64,000 nucleotides of DNA from Lates calcarifer (GCF_001640805.2 NC_066845.1:20834307-20898306); one strand, 5' to 3'; counted from the first letter of the stretch, positions 36,461 through 49,183 are shown. Notes: generated from the letters alone by a model not told the origin. Translations and numbers: made by a program.

Positions 36461-38387
36461 CTAATCAGTCAAACGTTTCTTCTTGTTGCATGGCTGCACC
36501 CAGAACTCCAACACGTAATTGCTGTAACACTGTTGGCTTTAAGGAATATTAGGAAAAAGTGGAAGAAAAATAGTTGAGGCAATGATCACATATGAGCTTT
36601 GTCTGAGAAATCTGAAAACTTACTGCAAAATGTCAAGAGACAATGTAGCAGCAACTGATGGTCAAGATATATGGTCAGAGTGATTAATAATTATACCCTG
36701 TTCTGTCACACAGCAGACTGGCCCTCACTGCCTCTGAGTGACAAGGACACTTCTAAGAAATGTTTCTTGGTATTCTTGCTCCAGTATACAGTAATAATTA
36801 AAAACGACAAAAGCTACAGTCTTATTTCAGACACAAGTTTAGAATCCCATCACATTCACAAAAACCTTAACAACCATGATCATGTGAATAAGGGAAGGTA
36901 GATCATAAAATTCAAGCACAATAATGCCTGAAACAAACCAGTTATGTTATGTGTTAGATAAGTGACTGAGTGGTCACATCATTGGGTACACCTGCACATT
37001 CTGTTCACCTCAACAGGTCTGCCATAAATTGTTTTTTGTTAATGCTGTTTGAATAGTTAGGGCTGAACAATGACATTGCAACATGGTGCAAGAGCTGCAT
37101 TTTTAAAAAACACTATTAATAGCAAATTAAAAAATCTATTAAGAGAGGGTGGGGAAAAATAGCACTCTATCACAGGAGCAGTGGCTAGTAATTAATGAGA
37201 AAATCTTCTTGATGGAATAACTGATACATATTTGAAGACTACAGGAAACACAAATGGAAGAAAAGGGGGAAATTGACTCTATACAAGACTGAGAATAGCA
37301 ACACTGTTACATAACTACAAATGAATGCATCTTTTGGTTGCTGTTATTGGCTGCTATTTAACGTTGCAAATCTCCTGCCAGTAAATATTTAAGTAGTGCT
37401 TTTTACTCAATAACTTTGTACTTGTACTTGCACAAAAACATATTAATACTACTGTGTGTTTCAGTGGGATAAACGGGGTCAACAAAGTCCCACTGCTCAT
37501 TTTTGCCTAGAGGATACCTATGGGGCCAATCTGGCTCTTCCTTCCTGAAATGTTCTAAAGTTAGAATCTACAAAAACTCTAAGGATGCTGAGCATGAACT
37601 CATGTCACTGTGTGGGGGGAAAGTGTGGATAATTTACCAACATTAGCTTTTTACTCAGTGACTACTTGGCTGACCAGTGATAAACAGCATTAACATATAC
37701 AACTTGGCACACAACATATCCTACATTATTTTCATTATTAATATAACATTCATTAAATATATGAGCACAAAGAGTTTCTTATGGCACATTTCTTCTTTGG
37801 CAAAGTTGCAGTTTAATATAGTATATATTTAGTATATATTTACCATTTGGCTTATTGTAAACTCAGTGTTTTGTCCAGCATTCAGCATGTTTTTCATGTT
37901 ATTTGGCAGTTTGACAGTAACTGCAAATCACCACTTTGAAAAAGCCACCACTTTATTTCTGGTTTATAATATTTGCTTTTCTGTCAGAAAATGTCAGCAA
38001 CTCTGCTGCTGATGTGTGGAATATCACTAGCACGCTTCCCTTCCATCAAGCAAAGCTCAGGGTGTTTCGTCAGGAAGTTCTTGACCTGATTCTGTGTAGC
38101 AGATATTCTGCATTCAATTATGTTTTCACTCTCATCTGACAGAGATGTGATGTTCTCTAATCAGTGTGACCAGCAGAAAGCTGTATGGAATGGCTTTGAA
38201 TTTGAATTTATGGATATGAAGAAAATTAGATACTGAGGCAAGGGAGCTTCACTATTTCTGAATGCTCAGATTGGAATTTGTGGGTGTTTCCATGACAATA
38301 AGCATATCTTCATTTATTCATCAATGACAACTTTCATGCTTGCCTGAGCTAGTCACTGTTGGCAGAAAGCCAAACCGTAAACGTTGA

Positions 38388-38436
38388 ATAATAATACTAA
38401 TACTACTACTCCTACTACTACTACTACTACTACTAC

Positions 38437-38467
<31 letters not shown>
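38388..38467. repeat. Compound (TAC)n-(TAA)n microsatellite
   Basis: About 12 TAC units with one interruption (CCT) are followed by about 11 TAA units. The poly-Leu/poly-Val minus-strand frame over it is an artefact. Confidence 0.95.
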
Positions 38468-39479
38468 TCCTGTTGCTGAAGTGCCCACAAATATCTTTTT
38501 CTTTCAAATGTCTCAATAACATCAGTTTTTACCTTCATATTGGAGACTAGTTACATTTTTAATGAACAGTCAGCCAAAGGAAAGAAAACAAAATAAATCA
38601 CATAGTCAAAAGGAAGTCAGTGAGACTGAAGGCCTGCATGTAGCTTTGGATTCTTCTTTTGACTGAATATCTCTGCCATGTCTCAGAGATGTCCTGTGTG
38701 CTATTGTTCTCAATCAAAAGATGCAACTCCATTATGGCAGCTCTTGAATTTATCACTGACCTCTCTGAAAGTTTAGCCTTGCTGTTGTTCATCTTTGAGC
38801 GCATGCAGTTATTTGATGGTTTGCTAAAGTTGTGGATGACACTCTATATATTTTGAAGGGTGGTGTTTTTTTAGCCTAGCAAAAGTTTAAGAAATTTATC
38901 GTGTTTATTTGCACTGGAACTGCAAATGTTAGCATGTCTGGCTAAGTAAGCATTATTTCCAAAGGTGGTGTAAGCAAGAGGCATAATGCTGCATCCTCAA
39001 TTCCATGTCTTCTAGTGAATTCATTAGTTGATGAGGACATTTATCCTCAGACCTGCAGGTTTGGCAAATGTAGCCACAAGTTTACAAACACAAAAGAAGT
39101 GAGAAAGTCAAATACCCACCTCTGCTTTCAATAACCTCTTTCATAACATCCTCTGGGTGGATGTGAAATATGCACTTAAGGACAAAACTTGAAATGATTC
39201 ACCTCTTGTAGCTTTTTATTTAAAATAATTGGGAGGGCAATCAGTGCAAGTACTTCCAGATGAAACAAAGTGGGCAGCCCTTTGTTTTCATGGATGCAGA
39301 GGGCTGAAAGAATGGCACACAACTACAGTTCAAATACACTTGACACACTTGAGTACAGCAGTGGGTTTATTGTGCAGATTAGTTTTAGTTCCAGTGTAGG
39401 TACATTGCTGAAAGGCCATCATGTCCCCTACAAATGATGGTCATATAAACAAATTTTCAACACAACATCACCAGACCTT

Positions 39480-39504
39480 TATTATTATTATTATTATTAT
39501 TATT
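39480..39504. repeat. (TTA)n microsatellite
   Basis: About eight perfect TTA units with no associated gene. Confidence 0.93.
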
Positions 39505-42500
39505 GAATGTATCTGTAAAATTTTCAGTGTCAAACTCAAGTAATGTTTCATCAAAGCACCTGGTTAAGAGGTTATGAGAAATGTTGTGATTTTGGTTTAT
39601 TATTGAAAAGTCAATGCTAACCTTAAAAAAAAACCAAAACTAGAATAAACTCAACTTTTAAAAAAAAGTTCTTTATTGAAAAATGAGACAACCAAGTAAA
39701 ACCTGTTGCAGCAGCCAAACCTAGCCTCACAACAGTTTGTGAAATAGTCACAGAATATAATCTATTGATTATGTGCACACAAACACAAATCTTCTTTTTT
39801 TGTGACAGTGAGGATGACTGACAAACTCGTGTATTTTAATTGGAACATATTTTTTTAAAGAAGCATTATTAGTGGAAGCATACAAAGCAAAAAAAGCATC
39901 CAGAGTCCCTATTTTCTTCAAGTTTAAACCTCTTTGCTTAAGGTTGGCAAAAAATTGTGGTTTTGGTTCAATTTAAATCAACACTGCAGACCACAAACTT
40001 TTACTGCACTTAGCCAAGAGCTTTGTGCGCCTAAACATAACCATGAAGTTAATATTGTGCGTAAAACAAACAAACAAAACAAGTATTTCATTACTGTAAT
40101 CACTACAAGTCCATATTTTACTGTCACCCAAAAAATGGACAAATCCTGTTCATAGGCTAAATGACATGTTGTGACTATTTGACGGACTACAAGTTGTGCT
40201 GACTGCCATGAAAAAAATGTAAATTTGTGTCCATTTACATGACATAACATTTCATTACTATTTCACAAACTACCATGGAAACTGGTTGCTGTGTGTTATG
40301 TTTGTCAACCTAACTATATCCAAATGTGGGAGATTAGACATTAACCATGTCTCTAATGTCAAAGTCACACTGTCCTGTGGTGAAATACATCAAGAATAAA
40401 TTTAATAGAGGCAGTAATTACATTTCTTTGAACTGCAACATGAGTAAGGGATGACTGGGTTGGTGAAGCGGAGCTCCTCTAAAGGCAGATATCTTGTTGG
40501 TTAACTTGAAGAATACAGCTGATGATACCCTGTATCAATGAAAAGACCAAAACCAACACTGAATTAATTGATCCTGTGTGTAGGTGTGTGTACCCAAAGC
40601 CTGATTTGTTGTCCAAAAAGTGCCATGATCACACACACTTTATTTTGAGTGTATTCCACATACACTGTTTGCTGTTGGAAATAGCCACTAGTGTAAAGAA
40701 AATCAATGGCTGAAAACTGTTTCCAACAAATGCACAGTTTATTTCAATTTCTAAAACAAATTTCCCAGAGGAAAGGTTAAAGTCCACATGTGTAGGATTC
40801 ACCACCCAGCTTTGATCAAAAGCTAACCACAACCATTTTCAATTAAAACACAGGAGCAACACAGGCTAGCAACTGAAAGATGAAGTTTAATATTCAAGAC
40901 AACACCTTCCATCTAGAGCTTACTCTGGCTTACGGTGAAGCACTGAATCATAAACCTTAACAAGTCTGTAGTTCACAAAACTAAAAACTGACTTAGTTTA
41001 AGCTTATAAAGTTAGCCACCATTCCCACCGGGCTAACTCTGAACTAAGAGCCATGTTTCAGAGGTGCTGTCCAGTGTCACCAAAAGGCAAAAGAGTGGCT
41101 CATGATCTGTTTCCTGAACAAGCAATGAGAGAGGAAATATGTTTTTTTAATATATTTTTTATATATCAAGCATGGTAACTTGATGGAAATAAACAGCAGT
41201 GGGGACATTGTCAGTCGATTTCATTTGCCTAAGGAAACCACCCAGAGCCTGACTGATGAGATAGCACAAATACTGAGCCCTGTCACATTAAGAAGCCACA
41301 GCAGCCCAGCTCTGCTATGGGTCTGCACTTGTTCATTCTATTGGAAGTTTTTTGTATTGTAACATTCTTCACTCAATTTTCCCAGTAAAATGTCCTTGCC
41401 TTGTAAGTGTTGAATTCTTCCACAGTGCAAACATTTTGTGCTGAAGTGAACAAAGCTAAGCAATTTGATGATATTGTTTGGTCAGCCATGTTTTTTATTT
41501 TGGAAAAAAAAGTCTACTTCCCCACATTCTACTTTAGATAGTCAAGAACTATTCAGTTTTGTGCAACAAGTTTAGATGTTTGACTATTAGATTTATCTGA
41601 GTCGTCATACATGTCTATTGCTCACCTGCTCAAGCGTTTTCACTTATAAGATAAGATATCTTTTCAGGACTAAGGCTGTGTACAAGCTGTTGTTGACATC
41701 TCTTTGAATTTCTGGATACTTTTGTAAACATGTTTAGGTCCGACAACTTAAACACCTTTGTGATTTTTATTAGAGTAGTAGAGTTTTATTACAGTCAAAC
41801 AATACAGTCTCAACAAAATGTCAATAATATATGTGCAGCTATGCTATGCTGTCGCCTGCAGAGACTCGGGGAACCCTGAACTAGAGACAATAAAAAAAAA
41901 AGGATAGAATAAAATATAATTATACAAGCAATATTAGGATTCCCACCTGGTGAACTGCTGCTGGCATTATTAAAAAACATTCACGTAATCTGCAATATGA
42001 AACAGAGACAATATGGCTAAATTTAATTTACCTGATAATTGATACACTGTTGGTAAAGTGCAAGATGATTCCCTGGGTGTACATAGAGTCAATGGTCTGT
42101 TACTGGAGCAGGCTGTAGAGGATGAGGACATGCAGCACCACATTATGGAGCAGATCCAGCAAGGCTCAAATATCCGACCTTCAGCAGGCTAAAATTCCCT
42201 AGCTTATCTCTTAACAGTGATCAAACTCATATGAGTCTCTGATGTTGACAAAACATTGGGGCAGGTTATCATCATGCTCAAATTTAGCATTGGTCAAGGC
42301 ACCACTGTGGAGATTACATCTTATTGCCCCTGGACTGGTGTTGCTGTGCCAACACACGCTATAAGCAATTGCAAACCAGGCCTCACAACCAGTTGATGGC
42401 TCTTACATGCCCCTCCATGTCCACTAACAGGGACGAACTCCGCACACTCTGCAAACTAGCCAACAAGGCTATGCTAGTCCTTACAGGCTCACTGTCAAGC

Positions 42501-43216
42501 CTGTGGCTGATGTTATCTGGACTAATAAAATTTAGGGTAAATTACCTTGGTGTTTCACTGGCATGAGGCATCTGTATTTGGCTCTCAGGAACCTCCATAT
42601 TATTAAGCACCAAATCAAATTTTTGAGATTTTTTCCAGTTGTATTCATGACTTGGAAGTTGGTGTGATTGGTCTTTACTAGTCAGGAACTGCTAATTACA
42701 TTTACTCCAATATGCCATTAAGCTGATGTCATTTAATCCCTTGCATCGCTCCAACCCGAGAAGACGTCTGATCAGCCAGAATGAATTACACCTGTGACAT
42801 TCATGGTCTTAGTCATGTTTTAAGGATAAAGTCTGCCAATGACAACAAGGAAAATGTAAGTAACTTTCCTCTAAATCCATCCTGGAGTACTGTGGACTGG
42901 TCTGTGTGAAAAGATGCTATTAAATACTAGTGGTATAGGCTATTATACCATATATGAAATCAATTGCACCAGGGTGGACTACCCAAAATCAGATTCTGTT
43001 ACATACCTGAAGTTGATAGTACAACTATCCAAGTCAAGACAAATTTCATTTAGATAATGCCTAATCAAAACAGAAATTTCTCAGAGCACTTTAGTATATA
43101 GAGCAGGTTTAGACCATATTATATTTACAGAGAGAGACTCAACCTGCCATACCACAGCATACATACTTACCCACATATATGCTAGAGAAATAATCCTGTC
43201 CAAATGGGGCTTTAAT

Positions 43217-43430
43217 TTTGTATGTTTACATGCTAACATTTTCTAATTGCCACTAAACAGACAGTGAGGCTGATGGGAATGTCATTAGTTAGTTGGGTAT
43301 TTGGTGATAAATCAAAGTAAACGACAAACTGCAATTTTTGACCTGATGATGGCACCAGAGGAAAAGTCAGGATGTCACCAAAGTTAGGAGAACTCACACT
43401 ACTATCTCTAGGGCCATGCTGCTAGTATGG
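43217..43430 (+). mobile_element. MITE-like dispersed element, short deleted copy (family of 28709-29442)
   Basis: Phrases ACATGCTAACATTTTCTAAT, GAGGCTGATGGGAATGTCAT and ACCTGATGATGGCACCAGAG match the same percomorph family as the 28.7-kb copy. The repeated internal units are mostly lost, but the right end GCTGCTAGTATGG (43418-43430) is intact and is the inverted counterpart, with one mismatch, of the left end of the long copy. The left end is missing. Confidence 0.68.
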
Positions 43431-44221
43431 TTAAAGTTAGGTTGTTACTTTAAATGTTAATTCTGAAATTAGCTGCCCCACTGGAGCAATATTGATAATC
43501 AAGCTAACAGCATTGCTAAATGTAGCATTGTTACTTGAAAACACTGGCTATGAATATTCACTAGTGCACCAAATATGTATTATTCCACAGCAGAAAAGTT
43601 AGCTTGAGTTTTCACATAAGTGTTACAATGTTTTTGTTAACTCCAATGTTAAACTGATGATAACAAGGATGTAACTGTATACCTCTGTGATGCATTTTAA
43701 TAACAACATATAACCAAATGTGTTTAAGCAGTATGAGTTGTTTAAAAAATGTCTTCAAGAATGTACTGTATATATCCAAATGTTCTTTAAATATATTGAA
43801 AATAATGATAAGGAACTTTGAGCCAAGAAATGTCTCCTATCTGCTGCCCATGCACATTTTATACAGCAATGAACCTGCATACAGCAGCTCTGGTTTACTG
43901 TGGCTGTGAATGTGTGACTCATTGTCTATTTTGCATTGTCCAGCATTAGTTTACATCACTTTATCACTGGTTTAATTATTATAATTTGCTGCAATATTTC
44001 CATCACACTTAACACTAACAGCTGCATTAACAAACTAAACACAAAAAGGCTGTAATAAAGCCACCACCGCAGTGCCTAGACTGTGGTTGGTATTGCTCTT
44101 GCCTTTCTCCTGTCTGCCTCCACCTCTAGCTCCCCTTCCTGTATTGATCGAGAGGAAAAAGTTACCTTTAAAAAGTACATATCAGTTGTTTCCCTTTGTA
44201 CTAACATTTCCCAATTTAATG

Positions 44222-44241
44222 GTCATGTACCGGTACATGAC
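44222..44241. repeat. Perfect 20-bp palindrome
   Basis: GTCATGTACCGGTACATGAC is its own reverse complement, with no spacer. It is not within any element I recognise. It could bind a dimeric protein, extrude as a small cruciform, or be chance. Confidence 0.95.
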
Positions 44242-45850
44242 ATGATACGGAAAGGTCAGCTCTAAAAATATCAGCTATTGAAATTCATCACAGAATGACA
44301 TGGACAAATTGATTCTGATTTCCTACAGGGGTTTTGGCATACATAACAAAAGCTTTAGCTTTGTCTTAAAGAAAATCAAGAACAATTTTTTTTTTTCAAG
44401 TTTTATCATCTAATCCTCCCTGCGTCCCCAGCCTGCCTCCCCTATTCTGAAGCTGATCCCCCTTCCTTCATAAAGTGCTGTTAGTGCAACATATAGAAAA
44501 TAAAGGGGTGATTGCTGTCTATATTTTAGTTAAACCAGATACAAAGTTAACACTTCGCACTCACCGCACTTACTGTAACATATTTAGGTAACACTGTATT
44601 ATATTAGAGCCGATATGATTCAACTTCTGTGTCATTGTGTAGAGAGAGTTTCAGTCAGATTAAATGCAGTCTAGCATGTAACCACAAAAAAATTAATGAA
44701 CAGAAGTTTTGACCATGTAATTAAATTTGCAAATATTAAAATACCTAAATAACCAGGGTTTAAGATGCTCAGTTATGGCAGTGTATTGTTGTCATACTAG
44801 TAAAGGAAAAACAGATCAGTATCGCATTATAACCTGATAATATAAATATGAAAGTTTCACATGTGAAAATGTGATCACTTATATTACTGTAACATGAAAG
44901 GTTATAAAGGACCAATAGAGGGCCAATGGAAAAACTTGTGAATCAACCAAAGTTGATTGGTGACCCACTGGGATTTGTCCTGTTATTCCCAATTACAAGT
45001 CCCACTCTAGTACAGTCTCATGCATTTTAAGACCATTCTTAGTGTATGCACAATTAACCATGTGCTCAAGAATAGCGGAATCTGGCCATGTCTCAACCCA
45101 AGCATGAAGTGGAGATTGATCAAATTGTGTAAATGAGCCATATTTCTCTATTTAGCTGTTCTCTGCACGGTTTCCTCATCACCAGTTTTATGTTGTAACA
45201 TATCATATTACAATGTGAATCATTTCACATTAAACAAGATTACTAGTATACTGTGATAACAGCAATTTTCTTGTTATAACATGATTGTATGATTTTATAA
45301 CTGACTGGCAGTTGAACTTTTTTATTAGTCTCCATGTTCTGTACAATAGTTAATTCAATAAGCAAAAGTACATGATGACCAGAGGTCATATTAGTGCTAT
45401 AGGATGATTATCATATGATATGTCTTATGACTACAGGTCGAATATGGGACATGACCTATATATATAAAACAATGTATCTTATGTTATTTGGGTTACTTCT
45501 TGGGCTATATATACTCTAAGTTCTCTGTGTGTCTTCGTCAGTCTTTCTGGAGGCATGAGCAGACTATTTGACTCGGTACCGATAATAAGTGCCTTCATGA
45601 GGAGTTGATCAACTACAGAGTATGTGTGCCTATTTTTCTCTACACGTCTTCTCATAGAAATCTGCCTTACATAACATGATAACTTTGCGTGTTATAATAA
45701 CATGAATATATTTTGTTATAACTGTTAGAACAATAAACTTTTCATGTTATAATGATACTGATAACTTTTTTCTTTTTCTGGCATGGCAGTATAATGCTTC
45801 CATACTTAGAGTCATGGCGGTACTGTTTTGAAAGATCAGTATGTGGAAGG

Positions 45851-45854
<4 letters not shown>

Positions 45855-45905
<51 letters not shown>
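45855..45905. repeat. (AT)n microsatellite
   Basis: About 25 AT units. It produces Ile-Tyr runs in two plus-strand frames, which are artefacts. Confidence 0.97.
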
Positions 45906-45908
<3 letters not shown>

Positions 45909-46086
45909 TACACCCATGTCTGCTTGGTATCAGGCTGGTACATTGCTTTTACTGCATTAGTTAGGTATACACTTGCACATGTGGATATGGTTGATGCAAA
46001 CAACAGGGAGCCATTTGTAAAAATTATTCAGTGCATTTACTTGCACTTAAGTGACCACATTACTCAGAGAAACCAGGGTATTCAGA

Positions 46087-46585
46087 GACCATGTTTACAT
46101 GCACTGTAGTAACCCGGCTACTATGAATCGGTGTATACATACAGCAGGTCATTAATCAGATTTTTCCATTGCCTCTGACCTTATTTTGGAAGTACGGCTT
46201 GCTTATTTTAACTGTGGTAGTGATAGAAGATTCTGTCGCGGTCCAAGGTTCCTGACTTTTTTTTGGCTGTGCGTGTCTGTGATAGAGCAACATGACACAG
46301 TGCGAAGACAGGCAGACAGAGCAGAGCTGTCTGAATTAAAGAAGAAAATGAACAAAAGTCAAATGTTCAGACTTATGGAGGTTTATAGAGGCTACTCTGC
46401 ATTAGTTTCAGTTCCAGTCACACTTTGGATGGAATTATTTTAAATACAAAGATGTTCTGAATAATTATGTCTCCATTCATCTAGCCGTTCCATGTTTACT
46501 TTCCTTGTTTGTGGGCTTTTGTCATGCACATGCATAGTTATAAAGAGCCAATTAGAAACTGGGTTACCTGTATACATGGTCAAGA
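46087..46585. mobile_element. MITE-like element with inverted ends (GACCATGT...)
   Basis: The left end reads GACCATGTTTACATGCAC followed by GTAACCCGG. The right end in reverse complement reads GACCATGTATACAGGTAACC, so the ends are gapped inverted repeats. 'TTTACATGCAC...AACCCGG' phrases are familiar from a common fish family of small DNA elements. The plus-strand frame at 46186-46443 inside has no recognisable domain. A possible second end lies at 46640-46700 (GTTTACATGACATTTAAGTAATC), so the element may be longer. Confidence 0.55.
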
Positions 46586-46750
46586 AATCCGTGTTCTCCT
46601 GGAGAAATCTACCAGGGTTCTCTCATCCCCTATTCCAGTTTCTAGGTTTACATGACATTTAAGTAATCAGTCCAAGGGGTCTCTTTACATACATAGCAGA
46701 TTATTTTTCAACCTAATCGGCTAGTTTGTTTGTGTTTCTGTGTGACTTTC

Positions 46751-46803
46751 AGTGGTGGAAGATGTATTCAGATCTTTTACATAAGTGAAAGTACCAAATA
46801 ACA
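46751..46803 (+). repeat. End fragment of the fish CAGTGGTGGAA hAT-like family
   Basis: CAGTGGTGGAAGATGTATTC followed by AGATCTTTTACATAAGTGAAAG matches the terminus of a very common fish non-autonomous element. Only the first 50 or so bases are clear; sequence after it (46830-47120) may be another, unassigned repeat. Confidence 0.6.
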
Positions 46804-47123
46804 GCATAAACAAGCTAAGTGATTGAGGCAGTAGTATTCCAGCGACTCCCATGTTCTGTGAGGAAAAATTACTGTTTTTGTCAGTGGAGTCTGATGGCGA
46901 TAAAATGTGATGTTTTTTTGGTTAAACAAAAAGGATCTTACTCTTCAATAAAAAGGTCTATCTCTGTATGAATCATACCCATGATACTGTCAGACACTTG
47001 TAATAACAATCTGAGCCTGTCAGCGGCAAAAACAAGCACTTTAGTGGACTTAACCTTATGTGGACAGTTGCCCATTGGATTACATTGCAGCAGCTGTTCA
47101 CTGTTGCCAGTTACACAGTACAC

Positions 47124-47759
47124 CTGTCATTTGTCATATAAACAGAGAGAGCTGTAGTTTATTGAAACATCCACAATATACATGAAGAGGTTGTGATCCT
47201 AATGTGCATGTATTCCACTGATTTTGACTTTGACTGACTTTTTTTGTGTTCAGCAAATACCCCACTTAGGTTTTGTGGCTATGCACAAGTCCTCTAACTT
47301 AGTTTGGAAATTTGAAAAGATTTTTTATTTATTTATTTTTTTTTCAGCAGGTAAGGAAAAGGTTAAACATAAGGCTTTCAATCATACAGGGTTGAAAAAA
47401 AAACATAAATAAATAATAAAACTGAGTTTGCTTTTTTTCCACATTTAACATAGCAACTCAGACTACAGTCTCCGTTATTGATGATGCATTTTTGAAATGA
47501 CTTGCAATTCCTGTCTTACAATTTTGTGATTGGCCCTGATACCCAAACTCTGCTTAAATGGTAATCTATAGGGGGTTATATCTAGGCTCTATCAGTGTTG
47601 CTATTTTATTGCTATTATACTGTATATTTCACACACTGAAGTGAAAAATTGATCACACATTCCATAATTCCATTCACTGTCAATGCTCTAGTTGTACTGG
47701 TTGCTACATCTGAGTGGTATTGGACTCTTAAACACTTCAAAAAAAATTCACTTCTGCCT
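47124..47759. other. Non-coding region, nothing recognised
   Basis: No gene or nameable repeat. Short A/T runs occur near 47330 and 47395. Confidence 0.5.
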
Positions 47760-48000
47760 GTATATACTCTATACCTGTGCTGCTGGACTCATATTTAAAT
47801 TATTTAATCTATACCACTGTTATTTAATCTATACCGCTGTAAATCCTGCTGTACATACATAAGATTTAAGATTTATGTATAATTTTTGCACATACATTTG
47901 CACTGCTCTGGAACTGGAAAACTGAGGCCTATGCAAACGAAATTTTGTTCTGTATACACTTGCTGCATACTGAATGACAATAAAAGTCTGTCTAAGTATT
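47760..48000 (+). repeat. LINE-like 3' tail
   Basis: The segment TATTTAATCTATACC (repeated twice), TTTGCACTGCTCTGGA and AAATTTTGTTCTGTATAC, ending TGAATGACAATAAAAGTCTG, has the layout of 3' ends of fish non-LTR retrotransposons ('...atttcgttgtac...aatgacaataaag'). No reverse transcriptase remnant lies upstream, as expected for a 5'-truncated copy. Clade not assigned. Confidence 0.5.
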
Positions 48001-48656
48001 GTAGTGTTTTTCAAAATGCCTGTGTGCTATGTGTCACCCTGATTGTGTGTATTACATGTTTTCTTGTTAGCATGACACTGCTGTCATGTTGATTTTGTTC
48101 TTGCATGATTATGGAATTAGCCATGAAATTGTGGTCACTGAGACCATTAGAGCCTGTGACCGAGGGTTTCACTGTGGTCCAAATACTGAAAATTCCTATC
48201 AGTAGTATACTGTTTGTATTTCAAACCTACTAGACTTCAAACCTATTTTGATGAAGACAGTACAAATGAACCAACCACTGAAATTGAAAATTGTGCTTAT
48301 AGGAAACCACACTGTTGAACCACCAAGACTATTTGCTGTATTTGGGCCAGCAGCCAGCAAATCAACAAGCCCCAAGGATCTAAGGAGAGCAGCTTTACCA
48401 AAAACCTGAGTAGGAAGTAAGTGAGCTGCAACAGAGAGGAAGCAGAGACAATAAAACAAACAAACAAACAAAGCCCCAATGAAACGCTTCAACATTCTAA
48501 TCACATGACATGGTTGTCTAAAAATGTATGTGTGTGGTTTCATAACAGGTATTGTTACTTTTGCAAATCACTGACGGACACACCTAACCATTTTAAAACC
48601 ATGCTGTTGTGTTTTAGAAATGTGAATGTATTTTGTCCACCACTGGTTTGTCTGTG
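48001..48656. other. Non-coding region, nothing recognised
   Basis: Overlapping minus-strand frames at 48199-48543 and 48297-48479 contain hydrophobic stretches but no known motif. An AAAC microsatellite (about 48459-48475) adds an artefact run. Confidence 0.45.
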
Positions 48657-48790
48657 AAGATTCTCAGTCATCCAGGTCATGATTATCCAGGAGCAGTTGA
48701 CTGGACTTGGTTGTGGATACTTGCAGATGTTTCACCTCTCACCACTTCTTAAGAAAGTGTGTTGAATGAGAGGTGAAAAGTCTTCTTGGA
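48657..48790 (+). repeat. Dispersed fish repeat fragment with a long hairpin
   Basis: GAAGATTCTCAGTCATCCAG, GGAGCAGTTGACTGGACTTG and the paired phrases TTTCACCTCTCA (48730-48741) and TGAGAGGTGAAA (48767-48778) match a common fish repeat whose copies carry 'ggatgagaggcgaaacgtcttc'. The two 12-bp arms are perfect inverted repeats with a 25-nt loop. The loop itself contains a near-palindrome, CACTTCTTAAGAAAGTG. Source element unassigned; a Penelope-like or other retroelement origin is possible. Confidence 0.6.
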
Positions 48791-48806
48791 TATAACTGGT
48801 TTCCAT

Positions 48807-49168
48807 CTGTCCATTAACTATATTGCTTATCCGTTAAGGGTCATGGGGGGACTAGAGCCTGTCCCAGCTCTCCCCGGGGCGAGAGGCAGGGTGCACTCTG
48901 TCGCCAGTCCATTGCAGGGCCAACACATAGAGACAAACAACCACTCACACTCACATTCACACCTACAGGCAATTTAGAGTCACCAGTTAACCTAAGCTGC
49001 ATGTTTTTGGACTGTAGGAGGAAGACAGAGTACCCAGAGGGAACCCACACAGGCACAGGGAGAACATGCAAACTCCACACAGAAAAGCCCCGGGCTTAGA
49101 CTGGGGCCCGACCCAGAACTTTCTTGCTGTGAGGGGATAGTACTAAACACTGCACTACCATACCGCCC
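48807..49168 (-). mobile_element. V-SINE (tRNA-derived SINE with conserved central domain)
   Basis: Read on the minus strand, the 5' end has a tRNA-like Pol III promoter: an A-box-like GTGCAGTGTTTAGTAC near 49155-49140 and a decayed B box GGGTCGGGCCC at 49114-49104. The central part (about 49090-48950: TTTGCATGTTCTCCCTGTG, CAGTCCAAAAACATGCAG, GACTCTAAATTGCCTGTAGG) is the domain shared by the V-SINE superfamily of fishes (HE1/DANA type). The 3' part ends near a GGACAGATGG tail. A perfect 15-bp direct repeat ATAACTGGTTTCCAT flanks it at 48792-48806 and 49169-49183, as LINE-driven insertion produces. Frames inside it on both strands are artefacts. Confidence 0.9.
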
Positions 49169-49183
49169 ATAACTGGTTTCCAT

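Larger units (their letters stand above)
36461..43216. other. Non-coding region, probable upstream intergenic DNA
   Basis: No gene recognised. Simple repeats lie at 38388-38467 and 39480-39504. Sequence near 37380-37440 vaguely resembles the AAGTACTTTTACTC phrases of the fish CAGTGGTGGAA hAT-like family but is too short to call. The frame at 42324-42566 has no known domain. Confidence 0.45.
43431..46086. other. Non-coding region, nothing recognised apart from simple repeats and one palindrome
   Basis: AT-rich sequence with no convincing exon. It includes a perfect 20-bp palindrome at 44222-44241 and an AT microsatellite at 45855-45905. Confidence 0.5.

Noticed and set aside
38353..38538. Minus-strand frame with poly-Leu and poly-Val
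   Set aside because: Artefact of the TAC/TAA microsatellite.
42060..42570. Possible degenerate retrotransposon pol remnant
   Set aside because: Sequence looked loosely coding-like, but no reverse transcriptase or endonuclease motif could be found in any frame.
45752..46109. Two plus-strand frames with Ile-Tyr runs
   Set aside because: They are translations of an AT microsatellite.
49104..49160. Possible tRNA gene
   Set aside because: The Pol III boxes belong to the tRNA-derived head of the V-SINE and no cloverleaf is preserved.
48786..49183. Several open frames of 60-80 codons on both strands
   Set aside because: They lie entirely within the V-SINE, which is non-coding.
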